Of a stretch of DNA of 64,000 nt, positions 42,865-50,955 are shown in pieces. The DNA lies in assembly GCF_007483665.1 (NCBI RefSeq), contig NZ_VIQO01000034.1, positions 1 through 64,000 on the forward strand. The letters run 5' to 3'. Position numbers and translations under genes: made by a program. The first letter of the stretch is position 1. Each line of letters starts with the position of its first letter. The DNA comes from Catellatospora sichuanensis (GTDB lineage Bacteria > Actinomycetota > Actinomycetes > Mycobacteriales > Micromonosporaceae). Below the pieces are notes generated by a model. That model was not told the origin of the DNA. It saw only the letters and a list, made by a program, of their open reading frames with translations, and did not search any database.

Positions 42865-44399
42865 GCCTGGTGGAGAAGGTGCTCGCGCAGGCGTCCCGGA
42901 CCCCGTCGGCGGTGGCGCTGGTCGCGGGCGACGGCGCGGAGCTGAGCTACGGCGAGCTGCGCCGGCGGGTGCTGTCGGTGCGCCACGGGCTGCGTGAGAA
43001 CGGGCTGCGGCCCGGGGACGGGGTGCTCTTCTCGGTGCGCCCGTCGCCCGAGTCGCTGGTGCTGGCCATCGCCGTGGTCGCGGCCGGTGGCTGCGTGATC
43101 TTCGCCGACCCGGGCGCAGGGCCGGAGATGTTCACCGCCCGCATGCGGCTGGCCCGGCCGCGCTGGTCGGCCGCCGAGTCGCTGCTGTACGCGGCGAGCC
43201 GGCTGCGCCCAGTGCGCGCGTACGCCCGCCGCCGGGGCCTGCTGCTGCCGAACCTGTCCACGCTGGACGTGGCCCACCACGTCTACACCGGACGCTGGCT
43301 GCCCGGCGTGCCGTCCGGCGCACTGGCGCTGAACCGGCTGCTCACGACACTGCCGGCCGAGCCGGACTCGTTCACTGACCCGGACGCCGCCGCCGCGGTC
43401 ATCTTCACCTCCGGCACCACCGCGCGGCCCCGCGCCGTGGTGCACACCGGGGAGTCGCTGTCCGCCGCGCTCGGGCTGCTGCGCGAGCGGGTGCCGCTCG
43501 GCCCCGGCGACGTCGTGCACACCGACCAGCTCATGCTCGGCCTGCCCACGCTCGCCTCCGGAGCGCGCTGGTCCCTGCCGCCGCTGACCGGCTCCGCGGC
43601 CCTGTTCCTGGCCCAGCTGCGACAGCGGCAGGCCACCCACACGTACTGCGTGCCGGTCCGGCTGGCCGAGATCCTCGACGCCGCCGACGGCCCGCTGCCG
43701 CCCAGCCTGCGGCACATCCTGCTCGGTTCCGCGCCCGCACCCGCCGGGGTGCTGCGCCGGGCCGTCGCGGCGGCACCGCAGGCGGAGGTGCTGTCCGTGT
43801 ACGCGATGACCGAGATGCTGCCCGTCGCGCTCGCCACCGCGGCCGACAAGATCGCCCATGCCGAGAGCGGCGATACCGGCGACCTGCTCGGCGCGCCGCT
43901 GACCGGGGTCCGGGTCAGCCTCGCCGACGACGGCGAGCTGCTGCTGGCCGGGCCGAACCGCAGCCCCGGCTACCTCGGCGAGCCGCCGGCACCCTGGCTG
44001 CCGACCGGGGACCTGGCCCGGCTCGACGCGTCGGGCCGCCTGGTGCTGCTCGGCCGGAAGAAGGACATGCTCATCCGCGGCTCGTTCAACCTCTATCCCG
44101 GACTCTACGAACCCGCGATCACCGCGCTGCCGGGCGTCGCCGAGGCCGCGTACGTCGGGGTGCCCGATCCGGACCACGGCGACGAGCGGGTGGTGCTGGC
44201 CGTCGTCGCCGCCGATGCGGCCGAGTCCGCCGCGCTGCCCGCCCGGCTGCGGCGTGAGCTGCCTGGGATCGTCGACCACGACGCGCTGCCCGACGACGTC
44301 CTCGTGCTGCCGCGCCTGCCCCGTTCCGGCCGCGGACAGAAGGTCGACCGGGAGGCGCTGCGCGATCTGGTGACCCCGCCCGGCCCGGTGCCCCGGTGA
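42861..44399 (+). CDS. AMP-dependent ligase (OleC-like)
   Basis: A 512-residue adenylate-forming enzyme. The P-loop is VIFTSGTTARPRAVVHTG, the A5-like motif is YAMTEMLPVALAT, the hinge region is TGDLARLDASGRLVLLGRKK, and the catalytic Lys of the C-terminal lobe is in SGRGQKVDREAL. The GGCVIFADPGAGPEMFTARM segment resembles the matching part of OleC beta-lactone synthetases. OleC closes 2-alkyl-3-hydroxy acids to beta-lactones. A plain fatty acyl-CoA/AMP ligase is the alternative, given the GRKKDMLIRGSFNLYP loop. Its position between P450 and epimerase favours a role on the KAS III product. Confidence 0.8.
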   Translation: MSLVEKVLAQASRTPSAVALVAGDGAELSYGELRRRVLSVRHGLRENGLRPGDGVLFSVRPSPESLVLAIAVVAAGGCVIFADPGAGPEMFTARMRLARPRWSAAESLLYAASRLRPVRAYARRRGLLLPNLSTLDVAHHVYTGRWLPGVPSGALALNRLLTTLPAEPDSFTDPDAAAAVIFTSGTTARPRAVVHTGESLSAALGLLRERVPLGPGDVVHTDQLMLGLPTLASGARWSLPPLTGSAALFLAQLRQRQATHTYCVPVRLAEILDAADGPLPPSLRHILLGSAPAPAGVLRRAVAAAPQAEVLSVYAMTEMLPVALATAADKIAHAESGDTGDLLGAPLTGVRVSLADDGELLLAGPNRSPGYLGEPPAPWLPTGDLARLDASGRLVLLGRKKDMLIRGSFNLYPGLYEPAITALPGVAEAAYVGVPDPDHGDERVVLAVVAADAAESAALPARLRRELPGIVDHDALPDDVLVLPRLPRSGRGQKVDREALRDLVTPPGPVPR

Positions 44400-45334
44400 G
44401 GATCGCGGTGACCGGCGCGTCCGGCTTCGTCGGCGGCGCCGTGTGCCGTGCGCTGACCCGCGCGGGGCACGACCTCGTCGGCTTCGGCCGCCGCGCGGAG
44501 CCCCCGCCCGGTCACGTCGGTGCGGCCGCGTACCGGCGGTGGGACCTCGCCGACGGCCCGCTGGCCGACCCGCCCGAGGTGGACGCCGTGGTGCACTGCG
44601 CGGGCACCGTCACCGACTGGGGACCGCGCAGGGAGTTCTTCGCCGTCAACGTCGACGGGACCCGGCACGCGCTGGCCACCTGGCCGTTGGCGCGGTTCGT
44701 GCACGTCAGCACCGCGAGCGTGTACGACCCCCGGCAGCCGACGGTCATGGCGGCCGAGGACCGCGCCCCGGTGGGCCGTTACCTCAACGCCTACGGCGAG
44801 TCCAAGGCGGCGGCTGAGCGCTTCGTGCTCGACGTGGCGGCGGACCGTCCTGCGATCGTGCTGCGCCCGCACGCCGTCTACGGCCCCGGTGACACCACGC
44901 TGCTGCCCCGGGTGCTGGCCGCGGTGCGCGGCCGCCGTCTGCCGGCGGTGGGCGACGGGCGGCAGCTGATCAGCCTCACCTCGGTCGGCAACCTGGTGCA
45001 GGCGTGCACGCTCGCGGCCTGCGGGCCGGTGGAGCGGGGCGTCTTCAACATCACCGACGCGGCACCGGTGGTGCTCGACGACGCGCTGCGCGCCATCCTG
45101 GCGGCCCGTGGCATCACCGCCCGGCCGGTGTACCTGCCCCTGGCGGCGGTGTGGCCGCTCGCGACCGCTGTCGAAGGGCTGTACCGGCTGGCCCGCTCCC
45201 CGCGACCACCCCGGCTGACCCGTTATGCGATCAGCCATCTGGCCGTCGAGCGGACGCTGGACATCACCGCCGCCCGGGAGGCGCTCGGCTACCACCCCGA
45301 CCCGACGTCGTTCGCCGGGGCGGCGGGCTGGTAG
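44396..45334 (+). CDS. NAD-dependent epimerase/3-beta-HSD-type reductase (OleD-like)
   Basis: A 312-residue short-chain dehydrogenase of the extended type. The NAD(P) loop is IAVTGASGFVGGAVCRAL, the catalytic Tyr-Lys pair is NAYGESKAAAERFVL, and VLRPHAVYGPGDTTLLPRVL follows. The C-terminal TRYAISHLAVERTLD and AREALGYHP fit 3-beta-HSD/OleD proteins. OleD reduces the 2-alkyl-3-keto acid made by OleA, so this gene plus the KAS III and ligase gives the core Ole logic. It starts at GTG 44396 overlapping the ligase stop and ends the operon; a convergent gene follows. Confidence 0.82.
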   Translation: MRIAVTGASGFVGGAVCRALTRAGHDLVGFGRRAEPPPGHVGAAAYRRWDLADGPLADPPEVDAVVHCAGTVTDWGPRREFFAVNVDGTRHALATWPLARFVHVSTASVYDPRQPTVMAAEDRAPVGRYLNAYGESKAAAERFVLDVAADRPAIVLRPHAVYGPGDTTLLPRVLAAVRGRRLPAVGDGRQLISLTSVGNLVQACTLAACGPVERGVFNITDAAPVVLDDALRAILAARGITARPVYLPLAAVWPLATAVEGLYRLARSPRPPRLTRYAISHLAVERTLDITAAREALGYHPDPTSFAGAAGW

Positions 45335-45359
45335 CCGGATTCGCGGGTCGCAGGGCGGG

Positions 45360-46274
45360 TCAGGCCACCCAGCCGCCGAACGGCAGGTGGCCGCCGCGCC
45401 AGGCGGTGGTGGTGCCGATCCAGGACTCCAGAGTCATCAGGTCGGGGTGCAGGTCGAACAGGGCGTCGGGTTTGGGCACCGCGGGGCGGGAGTCGATCCA
45501 CGCGAACATCCGGGCCAGTTCGGGGTCGAAGGCGCGCAGGTTCTCCGCGGGCAGCCGGGCGAACCGGCCGGGCAGACCCGCGGCGCGGCCGAACGCGGCT
45601 GCGATCTCGGGCCCGGTGCGCACGTCCCCGGCGATCTCCAAGGTGACGCCGACCAGACGGTCGGGGCGCTCGAAGGCGACCGCGGCGAACTCGCCGACGT
45701 CGTGTGCCGCGATCATGGGTAGCGGCGTCAGCGGGTGCAGCGCGAGTGGCATGATCACCTCGCCCTGCGCGATCGCGGGGCGGGTCAGCGTTGCGAAGTT
45801 CTCCATGAACGACACCGGGCGCAGCACCGTCGCGGGCACGCCCAAGGCACGGATGCGGGTCTCGATCGCGGCCTTGCTGTCGTAGTAGGAGATGTCGGTG
45901 CCGCTGTCGGCCCCGAAGACCGAGCTGTAGACCAGGTGCCCGATCCCGGTCCGGACCGCCTGCTCGGCGACCGAGAAGCCGCGCCGCCGCTCCGCGGCCA
46001 CGCCTTCGGGGGTGACCAGCGGCCCGTTCAACGTGGGCAGCGCGAGGAACACCCCGTGTGCGCCGCTCATGGCCGCGGCCAGCGACCCGGGGTCGTCGAG
46101 GTCCCCGGTCACGAGCCAGGCCCCGGCCGCTTCCAGCCGCCGTGCGGCGGCCGTGCCGGGGTCGCGTACGAAGGCCCGCACGTTCCAGCCGCGCACCAGC
46201 AGTGCCCGCACCGCCGCGCGGCCCTGCTGCCCGGTCGCCCCGATCACCAGTACGGCCCTGAAGTCCGTGGTCAT
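45360..46274 (-). CDS. NmrA-family NAD(P)-binding protein
   Basis: A 304-residue atypical short-chain dehydrogenase. The nucleotide loop is VLVIGATGQQGRAAVRALL and the second strand VRAFVRDPGTAAARRLE; LVYSSVFGADSGTDISYYDSK follows with YYDSK in the active-site position. NmrA/HSCARG-type proteins often sense redox state through NADPH, and some act on quinones. No substrate can be assigned. It converges on the Ole-like operon and starts at ATG 46272-46274. It is a single gene. Confidence 0.8.
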   Translation of the reverse strand: MTTDFRAVLVIGATGQQGRAAVRALLVRGWNVRAFVRDPGTAAARRLEAAGAWLVTGDLDDPGSLAAAMSGAHGVFLALPTLNGPLVTPEGVAAERRRGFSVAEQAVRTGIGHLVYSSVFGADSGTDISYYDSKAAIETRIRALGVPATVLRPVSFMENFATLTRPAIAQGEVIMPLALHPLTPLPMIAAHDVGEFAAVAFERPDRLVGVTLEIAGDVRTGPEIAAAFGRAAGLPGRFARLPAENLRAFDPELARMFAWIDSRPAVPKPDALFDLHPDLMTLESWIGTTTAWRGGHLPFGGWVA

Positions 46275-46470
46275 GTCGCCCCCCTGTGGTCCGGTTCGAG
46301 AGCGCGGTCCGGGCGCCCCACTAGCTTTGACGCCCAGCTCCCCGCGAAGGTGGGGGCGCGGAGCGGGGAACTGCGGCGGAGACGGCGAATGGCACATCCG
46401 AGGCCTTCGGCGCGCCCGGCCGCCGCAGACCGGGGGCATAACGTCGCCGCACCCGGGTATCGGGGCCGGC

Positions 46471-46707
46471 ATGACGGAGACTGTGCAGACCCGCGGAGAC
46501 GGCCACGACGAGATCCTCGCCATCGACACCAACGGCGACGGGCAGCCCGACCTGTGGGCGATCGACACCGACGGCGACGGCAAGGCCGACCTGTTCCAGT
46601 CGGACACCGACGGCGACGGCCAGGTCGACGTCACCATGGTCGACCTCACCCAGGACGGCGAGATGGACATCATCGTCGACGGCGACGGCGGCCACCCGGT
46701 GGAGTGA
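46471..46707 (+). CDS. Small protein of tandem Ca2+-binding loops
   Basis: A 78-residue acidic protein made almost wholly of 13-residue repeats with DxNGDGxxD-type loops: DTNGDGQPDLWAI, DTDGDGKADLFQS, DTDGDGQVDVTMV, then weaker DLTQDGEMDII and DGDGGHP. This spacing matches EF-hand/thrombospondin-type-3 calcium loops. There is no signal peptide, so it would act in the cytoplasm. Function unknown; calcium buffering or sensing is inference. It is an isolated gene upstream of the ketopantoate-reductase-like gene by 16 bp, perhaps co-transcribed. Confidence 0.7.
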   Translation: MTETVQTRGDGHDEILAIDTNGDGQPDLWAIDTDGDGKADLFQSDTDGDGQVDVTMVDLTQDGEMDIIVDGDGGHPVE

Positions 46708-46723
46708 CCGGTAGGTTGGCCGG

Positions 46724-47692
46724 ATGCGTTTCATCGTCTACGGAGCCGGCGCGGTCGGCGGCGTGCTCGGCGCGTACCTGCACCTGTCCGGCCAGTCCGT
46801 GGTCCTGGTCGCGCGCGGCGCGCACCTGGCCGCGATCCGCGAGCACGGGCTGACCCTGCAGGACGGCGCCGGTTCCCGCACCATGGCCGTGCCGGCCGTC
46901 GCCGCGCCGGCCGAGATCGAGTGGCGCGACGGCGACGTCGTGCTACTCGCGGTCAAGGGCCAGGACACCGAGCTCGCACTGCGTGGCCTCGCTGCGTGCG
47001 CGCCGGCCGCCACGGCCGTCGTCTGCCTGCAGAACGGCGTCGACAACGAGCGCCAGGCCCTGCGCGCCTTCGAGCACGTGTACGGCGTCTGCGTCATGTC
47101 GCCCACCACGCACCTGACCCCCGGCGTGGTCCGCGCCGACTGCCATCCGGTGCCGGGTCTGCTCGACATCGGCCGCTTCCCGTCCGGCGTGGACGGCAGC
47201 GCGGAAGCTGTCGCCGCCGCGTTCCGCAAGGCCGGGTACCGGAGCGAGCCGCGCCCCGACATCATGCGCTGGAAGTACGGCAAGCTGCTGCGCAACGTCG
47301 GCAACGCGGTCGACGCCGTGTGCGGGCGGGCCGAGGGCGCCCGGGAGATCGTCGGGCGGATCCGTGCCGAGGCGGCGGCGGTGCTCGACGCGGCCGGGAT
47401 CGCGTACACCCCGGAGGACGAGGACGACGAGCGCCGGGCCGACATCCTGAAGGCCGCGGTCGCCGACTCGCGCGGCGGCGGCTCGTCGTGGCAGAGCCTG
47501 GCCCGGGGCACCGGCCACATCGAGGCCGATCACCTCAGTGGCGAGATCGTGCTGCTGGCCCGGCTGCACGGGCTGGCCGCGCCGTTCAACGAGAACGCGC
47601 GCCGCTGGGCCAACCGGTTCGCCCGCGAGGGCCGCGCCCCGGCGTCCCTGGCCCCGGCGGAGTGGCTGGCCACGCTGCCCGCGGACGCCTGA
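46724..47692 (+). CDS. Ketopantoate-reductase-family protein (ApbA/PanE)
   Basis: A 322-residue NADPH-dependent reductase. The N-terminal loop is IVYGAGAVGGVLGAYLHL, the family VVCLQNGVDNE motif is present, the catalytic Lys is in MRWKYGKLLRNVGNAVDAV, and the C-terminal helix bundle contains SWQSLARGTGHIEADHLSGEIV (read in parts: SSWQSLARGTGHIEADH and LNGEIV-like LSGEIV). It may reduce 2-dehydropantoate for pantothenate synthesis, but many genomes carry paralogues acting on other 2-keto acids. It has its own short 5' gap and is followed by the F420 pair. Confidence 0.85.
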   Translation: MRFIVYGAGAVGGVLGAYLHLSGQSVVLVARGAHLAAIREHGLTLQDGAGSRTMAVPAVAAPAEIEWRDGDVVLLAVKGQDTELALRGLAACAPAATAVVCLQNGVDNERQALRAFEHVYGVCVMSPTTHLTPGVVRADCHPVPGLLDIGRFPSGVDGSAEAVAAAFRKAGYRSEPRPDIMRWKYGKLLRNVGNAVDAVCGRAEGAREIVGRIRAEAAAVLDAAGIAYTPEDEDDERRADILKAAVADSRGGGSSWQSLARGTGHIEADHLSGEIVLLARLHGLAAPFNENARRWANRFAREGRAPASLAPAEWLATLPADA

Positions 47693-47785
47693 GCACGCCA
47701 CCCGCGCGACCTGCCGTCGATATACCTGATTACTCCCGGTATCAGTGCATATGCTGACTGGCGGCTGCACGGACGGGGGCACGGT

Positions 47786-48616
47786 ATGGAGTTCGGTGTC
47801 GGTTACTTCCCGACCCACGACGGCATGAGTCCGGGCGAGGTGGCCCGGCTGGTCGAGGACCGCGGTCAGAACGCGCTGTTCTTCGCCGAGCACAGCCACA
47901 TCCCCGCCAGCCGGGAGAGCCCCTACCCGTTCGGCGAGATGCCGCCCAAGTACTGGCACTGCTACGACCTGTTCGTCGCGCTGACGGCGGCCGCCGCGGC
48001 GACCTCGCGGCTGCGCGTCGGCAGCGGCATCTGCCTGGTCATCCAGCGCGACCCGATCCATACCGCGAAGGCCGTGGCCAGCGTCGACCACCTGTCCGGC
48101 GGCCGCTTCGAGTTCGGGGTGGGCGCGGGCTGGAACCGCGAGGAGATGCGCAACCACGGCACCGACCCGAAGAAGCGCATGGCGATCCTGGCCGAGCGCG
48201 TCGAGGCGATGAAGGAGATCTGGTCCCGGCACGAGGCCAGCTACTCCGGTGAGCACGTGAACTTCGACCGGATCTGGTCGTATCCGAAACCCGCGCAGTG
48301 GCCGCACCCGCCGATCCTGGTCGGCGGCACGGGCCCGACCGTGCTCGACCGGGTGCTGGCCTTCGCCGACGGCTGGATGCCGAACTGGGGCGAGGACGCC
48401 GCCGTGCTGGACCGCATCGCCCAGCTCCGCGACCGGGCCGAGCGTCCGGTCCAGGTGCAGCTGATGTCCGTGCCGGCCGACCCGGCCGTGCTGGAGCGCC
48501 TGGCCGAGGCGGGGGTGCACCGGGCCATGCACTGGCTGCCGTCCGGTCCCGAGGCGGTCGTCCAGCGGGCGCTGGAGCAGTGGGAGCACGCGATCGGCAC
48601 GTACACCAGGGGATGA
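47786..48616 (+). CDS. LLM-class F420-dependent oxidoreductase
   Basis: A 276-residue TIM-barrel enzyme of the luciferase-like family. It starts MEFGVGYFPTHDGMSPGEVA, includes RLRVGSGICLVIQRDPIHTAK and LSGGRFEFGVGAGWNREEM, and ends with WPHPPILVGGTGPTVLDRVL, all characteristic of the F420-using subgroup. It would transfer hydride between F420H2 and an unknown organic substrate. ATG 47786 is strong, and the stop overlaps the next F420 gene by 4 bp (ATGA). Confidence 0.9.
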   Translation: MEFGVGYFPTHDGMSPGEVARLVEDRGQNALFFAEHSHIPASRESPYPFGEMPPKYWHCYDLFVALTAAAAATSRLRVGSGICLVIQRDPIHTAKAVASVDHLSGGRFEFGVGAGWNREEMRNHGTDPKKRMAILAERVEAMKEIWSRHEASYSGEHVNFDRIWSYPKPAQWPHPPILVGGTGPTVLDRVLAFADGWMPNWGEDAAVLDRIAQLRDRAERPVQVQLMSVPADPAVLERLAEAGVHRAMHWLPSGPEAVVQRALEQWEHAIGTYTRG

Positions 48617-49026
48617 CCACGGCCCGGGAGCGGTTCGTGTCGGCCCGGGTCGCCCGGCTCGCGACGGTCGGCCCGTCCGGCGCGCCGCACCTGGTGCCGG
48701 TGGTGTTCGCGCTGGCCGGGGATACCGTCTACAGCGCGGTGGACCGCAAGCCCAAACGCACCCTCGCCCTGCGCCGGCTGGCCAACGTCGCCGCCGACCC
48801 GCGCGTGTGCCTGCTCGCCGACCACTACGACGACGACTGGTCGGCGCTGTGGTGGGTGCGCGCCGACGGGACCGCCCGTGTGCTGACCGCCGACGACCCG
48901 GAGGGTGTCATGGCGCTCGCGCTGCTGGCCGAGCGCTACCCGCAGTACACGGCGCAGCCGCCGCCGGGTCCGGTGCTGGCCGTCGACGTGGCGCACTGGA
49001 CCGAGTGGACCGCGGCCGCCCGCTGA
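48613..49026 (+). CDS. PPOX-class F420-dependent oxidoreductase (TIGR03668 type)
   Basis: A 137-residue split-barrel flavin/deazaflavin-binding protein. The motifs RVARLATVGPSGAPHLVPVVF and VDRKPKRTLALRRLANV match the TIGR03668 group, and VCLLADHYDDDWSALWWVRADG completes the barrel. It probably binds F420. It is coupled to the LLM enzyme, so the two may act on one pathway or form a reductase pair (inference). Confidence 0.88.
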   Translation: MTTARERFVSARVARLATVGPSGAPHLVPVVFALAGDTVYSAVDRKPKRTLALRRLANVAADPRVCLLADHYDDDWSALWWVRADGTARVLTADDPEGVMALALLAERYPQYTAQPPPGPVLAVDVAHWTEWTAAAR

Positions 49027-49110
49027 GTCCACTGCGGCTGCACCGCCCTGATGGTTCAGTGCGTCCCCGGGCTGTCGAACGCCATGGCGCGAGTATTCGC
49101 CTCCGGCGGG

Positions 49111-49150
49111 TGTCGCGTTTCGGGACGCTTTGGCGTCCCGAACCGCGACA
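49111..49150. repeat. Dispersed palindromic repeat, copy 2
   Basis: An 18-bp stem with one mismatch and a tttg loop. The core GTTTCGGGACGC matches the palindrome at 16920-16955. It lies 85 bp after the F420 gene and could act as its terminator. Confidence 0.65.
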
Positions 49151-49283
49151 GGCCGGAGCGCATACCGGACGCTCGACCAGTAGCGCCGTTCGGATCCGCG
49201 GCGGGCGAGGTTCGCGCGACGATGGTCGAGGTGAGTGCTCTGGCCCCGGCGTCGCGCCGGTGGCCTCGCGGAAGGGGAGCGTC

Positions 49284-49607
49284 ATGCCGCAGGACCCGGA
49301 CGAGAAACGCAGCCGCCGGCGTAAGCATGTGACCTCCGGGGTTCGCGAGCATGACCGCAGGGTCGGCGAGGCGGAGGCGAAGGCGAGCCGGGTGCCCGGC
49401 ACCGAGGAGATCCTGGCGATGGAGGCCAAGCGGGCGCGCGCCCGGGCGAAGAAGGAGATCAACTCCGGCCGGATGCTGTCCATGCCGCCCGCGCCCGCGG
49501 CCGGCACGCTCAGCCGCGACGAGCTCTACGAGGAGGCGCGGCGGCGCAACATCAAGGGCCGGTCGTCGATGACCAAGGCGCAGCTGGAGAACGCGCTGCG
49601 CCGGTGA
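49284..49607 (+). CDS. Small basic protein with Rho-N-like domain
   Basis: A 107-residue, highly charged protein. The first ~70 residues are Lys/Arg/Glu-rich and helical (GVREHDRRVGEAEAKASRV). The last ~30 (LSRDELYEEARRRNIKGRSS, then MTKAQLENALRR) match a Rho-N/SAP-like nucleic-acid-binding motif. It probably binds DNA or RNA; a specific role is unknown. ATG 49284 has GGGGAG at a good distance. Confidence 0.75.
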   Translation: MPQDPDEKRSRRRKHVTSGVREHDRRVGEAEAKASRVPGTEEILAMEAKRARARAKKEINSGRMLSMPPAPAAGTLSRDELYEEARRRNIKGRSSMTKAQLENALRR

Positions 49608-49677
49608 CACACCACCAGCCCTTGGCTGACCTGGGCAAACGCTCGAACGACGACGTACGCTGCGGTAGGCGCGACAC

Positions 49678-49696
49678 GTATACACACGATGTATAC
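49678..49696. promoter_or_regulatory. PadR operator candidate
   Basis: Two GTATAC hexamers (49678-49683 and 49691-49696) are separated by 7 bp, 22 bp upstream of the padR start. This is the expected layout of a PadR autoregulatory operator, overlapping the likely core promoter of the padR-ABC operon. Confidence 0.55.
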
Positions 49697-49717
49697 CTGT
49701 GGTGTACAGTCCTCGGC

Positions 49718-50242
49718 ATGTCGATCGGTCACTCATTCCTCGGCCTGCTGGAAGGCCGGCCCCGACACGGGTACGACCTCAAGCGCGCCTACGACGAGCG
49801 CTTCTCACCCGGCCGCCCCCTGCACCACGGCCAGGTCTACGCCACACTGTCCCGCCTGCTCAAGAACGGACTGGTCGTCGTCGACGGCCTCGAACCGGGG
49901 GAGGGCCCCGAGCGAAAGCGCTACGCGGTCACCGACGCGGGCATCACCGACGTGCAGTCCTGGCTCAGCCAGCCCGAGAAGCCCGAGCCCTACCTGCAGA
50001 GCGTGCTCTACACCAAGGTCGTCCTCGCGTTGATGACCGGCCGTCCCGCCGACGAGATCCTCGACGTGCAGCGGACCGAGCACCTGCGCCTGATGCGCGA
50101 GGTGACCCGCCGCAAGACCGGCGGCGACCTCGCCGAGCAGCTGATCTGCGACCACGCCCTGTTCCACCTCGAAGCCGACCTGCGCTGGCTCGAACTGACC
50201 GCGGCCCGGCTCAACGAGCTGGCCGCCCGCGTCCGCCCGTGA
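49718..50242 (+). CDS. PadR-family repressor
   Basis: A 174-residue winged-helix regulator. The N-terminal domain reads MSIGHSFLGLLEGRPRHGYDL (first 20 residues as given) with HHGQVYATLSRLLKNGLVVV and the wing ERKRYAVTDAGITDVQSWLS. The C-terminal helices (Vir_C-like) drive dimerisation. PadR proteins repress adjacent multidrug or lantibiotic-type ABC genes and are released by the drug. The ABC exporter starts 32 bp downstream. GTATAC repeats sit in its own promoter. Confidence 0.9.
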   Translation: MSIGHSFLGLLEGRPRHGYDLKRAYDERFSPGRPLHHGQVYATLSRLLKNGLVVVDGLEPGEGPERKRYAVTDAGITDVQSWLSQPEKPEPYLQSVLYTKVVLALMTGRPADEILDVQRTEHLRLMREVTRRKTGGDLAEQLICDHALFHLEADLRWLELTAARLNELAARVRP

Positions 50243-50274
50243 CCGGGCACCACCCCCGCAAGGAGAACCACTCC

Positions 50275-50955
50275 ATGACCGAGCCCCTGCTGGTCGGCAC
50301 CGACCTGTTCAAGATGTACGGCACCACCCCCGCCCTGCGCGGCTCCTCCCTCACCGTCCGGGCCGGGGAGATCGTCGCCGTGATGGGCTCCTCCGGCTCC
50401 GGCAAGTCGACGCTGCTGCACTGCCTCGCCGGGATCGTGCGCCCCGACGACGGCACCGTCGTGTACGCCGGCCGCCAGATCTCCGCGATGTCCGACGTCG
50501 AGCGCAGCGCCCTGCGCCGCCGCGACTTCGGGTTCGTCTTCCAGTTCGGCCAGCTCGTGCCGGAGCTGACCTGCGTCGAGAACGTCGCGCTGCCGCTGCG
50601 GTTGGACGGGGTGCGGCGCAAAGAGGCCGAGCGCCGCTCCCGCGAGTGGCTCGACCGGCTGGAGGTCGGCGACGTGGCGGGCAAGCTGCCCGGCCAGATC
50701 TCCGGCGGCCAGGGCCAGCGCATTGCCGTGGCCCGCGCCCTGGTCACCGAACCCAAGGTGGTCTTCGCCGACGAGCCGACCGGCGCCCTGGACTCCCTCA
50801 ACGGCGAGAAGGTCATGCAGCTGCTCGGTCAGGCCGCCCGCGACACCGGCGCGGCCGTGGTGCTGGTGACGCACGAGCCCCGCGTCGCCGCGTACGCCGA
50901 CCGGGAGGTCGTGGTCCGCGACGGCGCCTCGCTGGATCTGGAGCGTGTCGCGTGA
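50275..50955 (+). CDS. ABC transporter ATP-binding protein (MacB/LolD type)
   Basis: A 226-residue ATPase. Walker A is GSSGSGKSTLLHCL, Q-loop FVFQFGQLVPELT, signature SGGQGQRIAVARAL (SGGQ kept), Walker B VVFADEPTGALDS and the switch His in VLVTHEPRVA. It powers the FtsX-type permease encoded next, with which it overlaps by 4 bp. AAGGAG lies upstream of ATG 50275. It is controlled by the upstream PadR repressor (inference). Confidence 0.93.
   Translation: MTEPLLVGTDLFKMYGTTPALRGSSLTVRAGEIVAVMGSSGSGKSTLLHCLAGIVRPDDGTVVYAGRQISAMSDVERSALRRRDFGFVFQFGQLVPELTCVENVALPLRLDGVRRKEAERRSREWLDRLEVGDVAGKLPGQISGGQGQRIAVARALVTEPKVVFADEPTGALDSLNGEKVMQLLGQAARDTGAAVVLVTHEPRVAAYADREVVVRDGASLDLERVA

Noticed and set aside
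47700-47760. GATATACC...GGTATC as an operator upstream of the F420 enzymes
   Set aside because: The arms are short and imperfect; the region is AT-richer than its flanks and may simply be the promoter.
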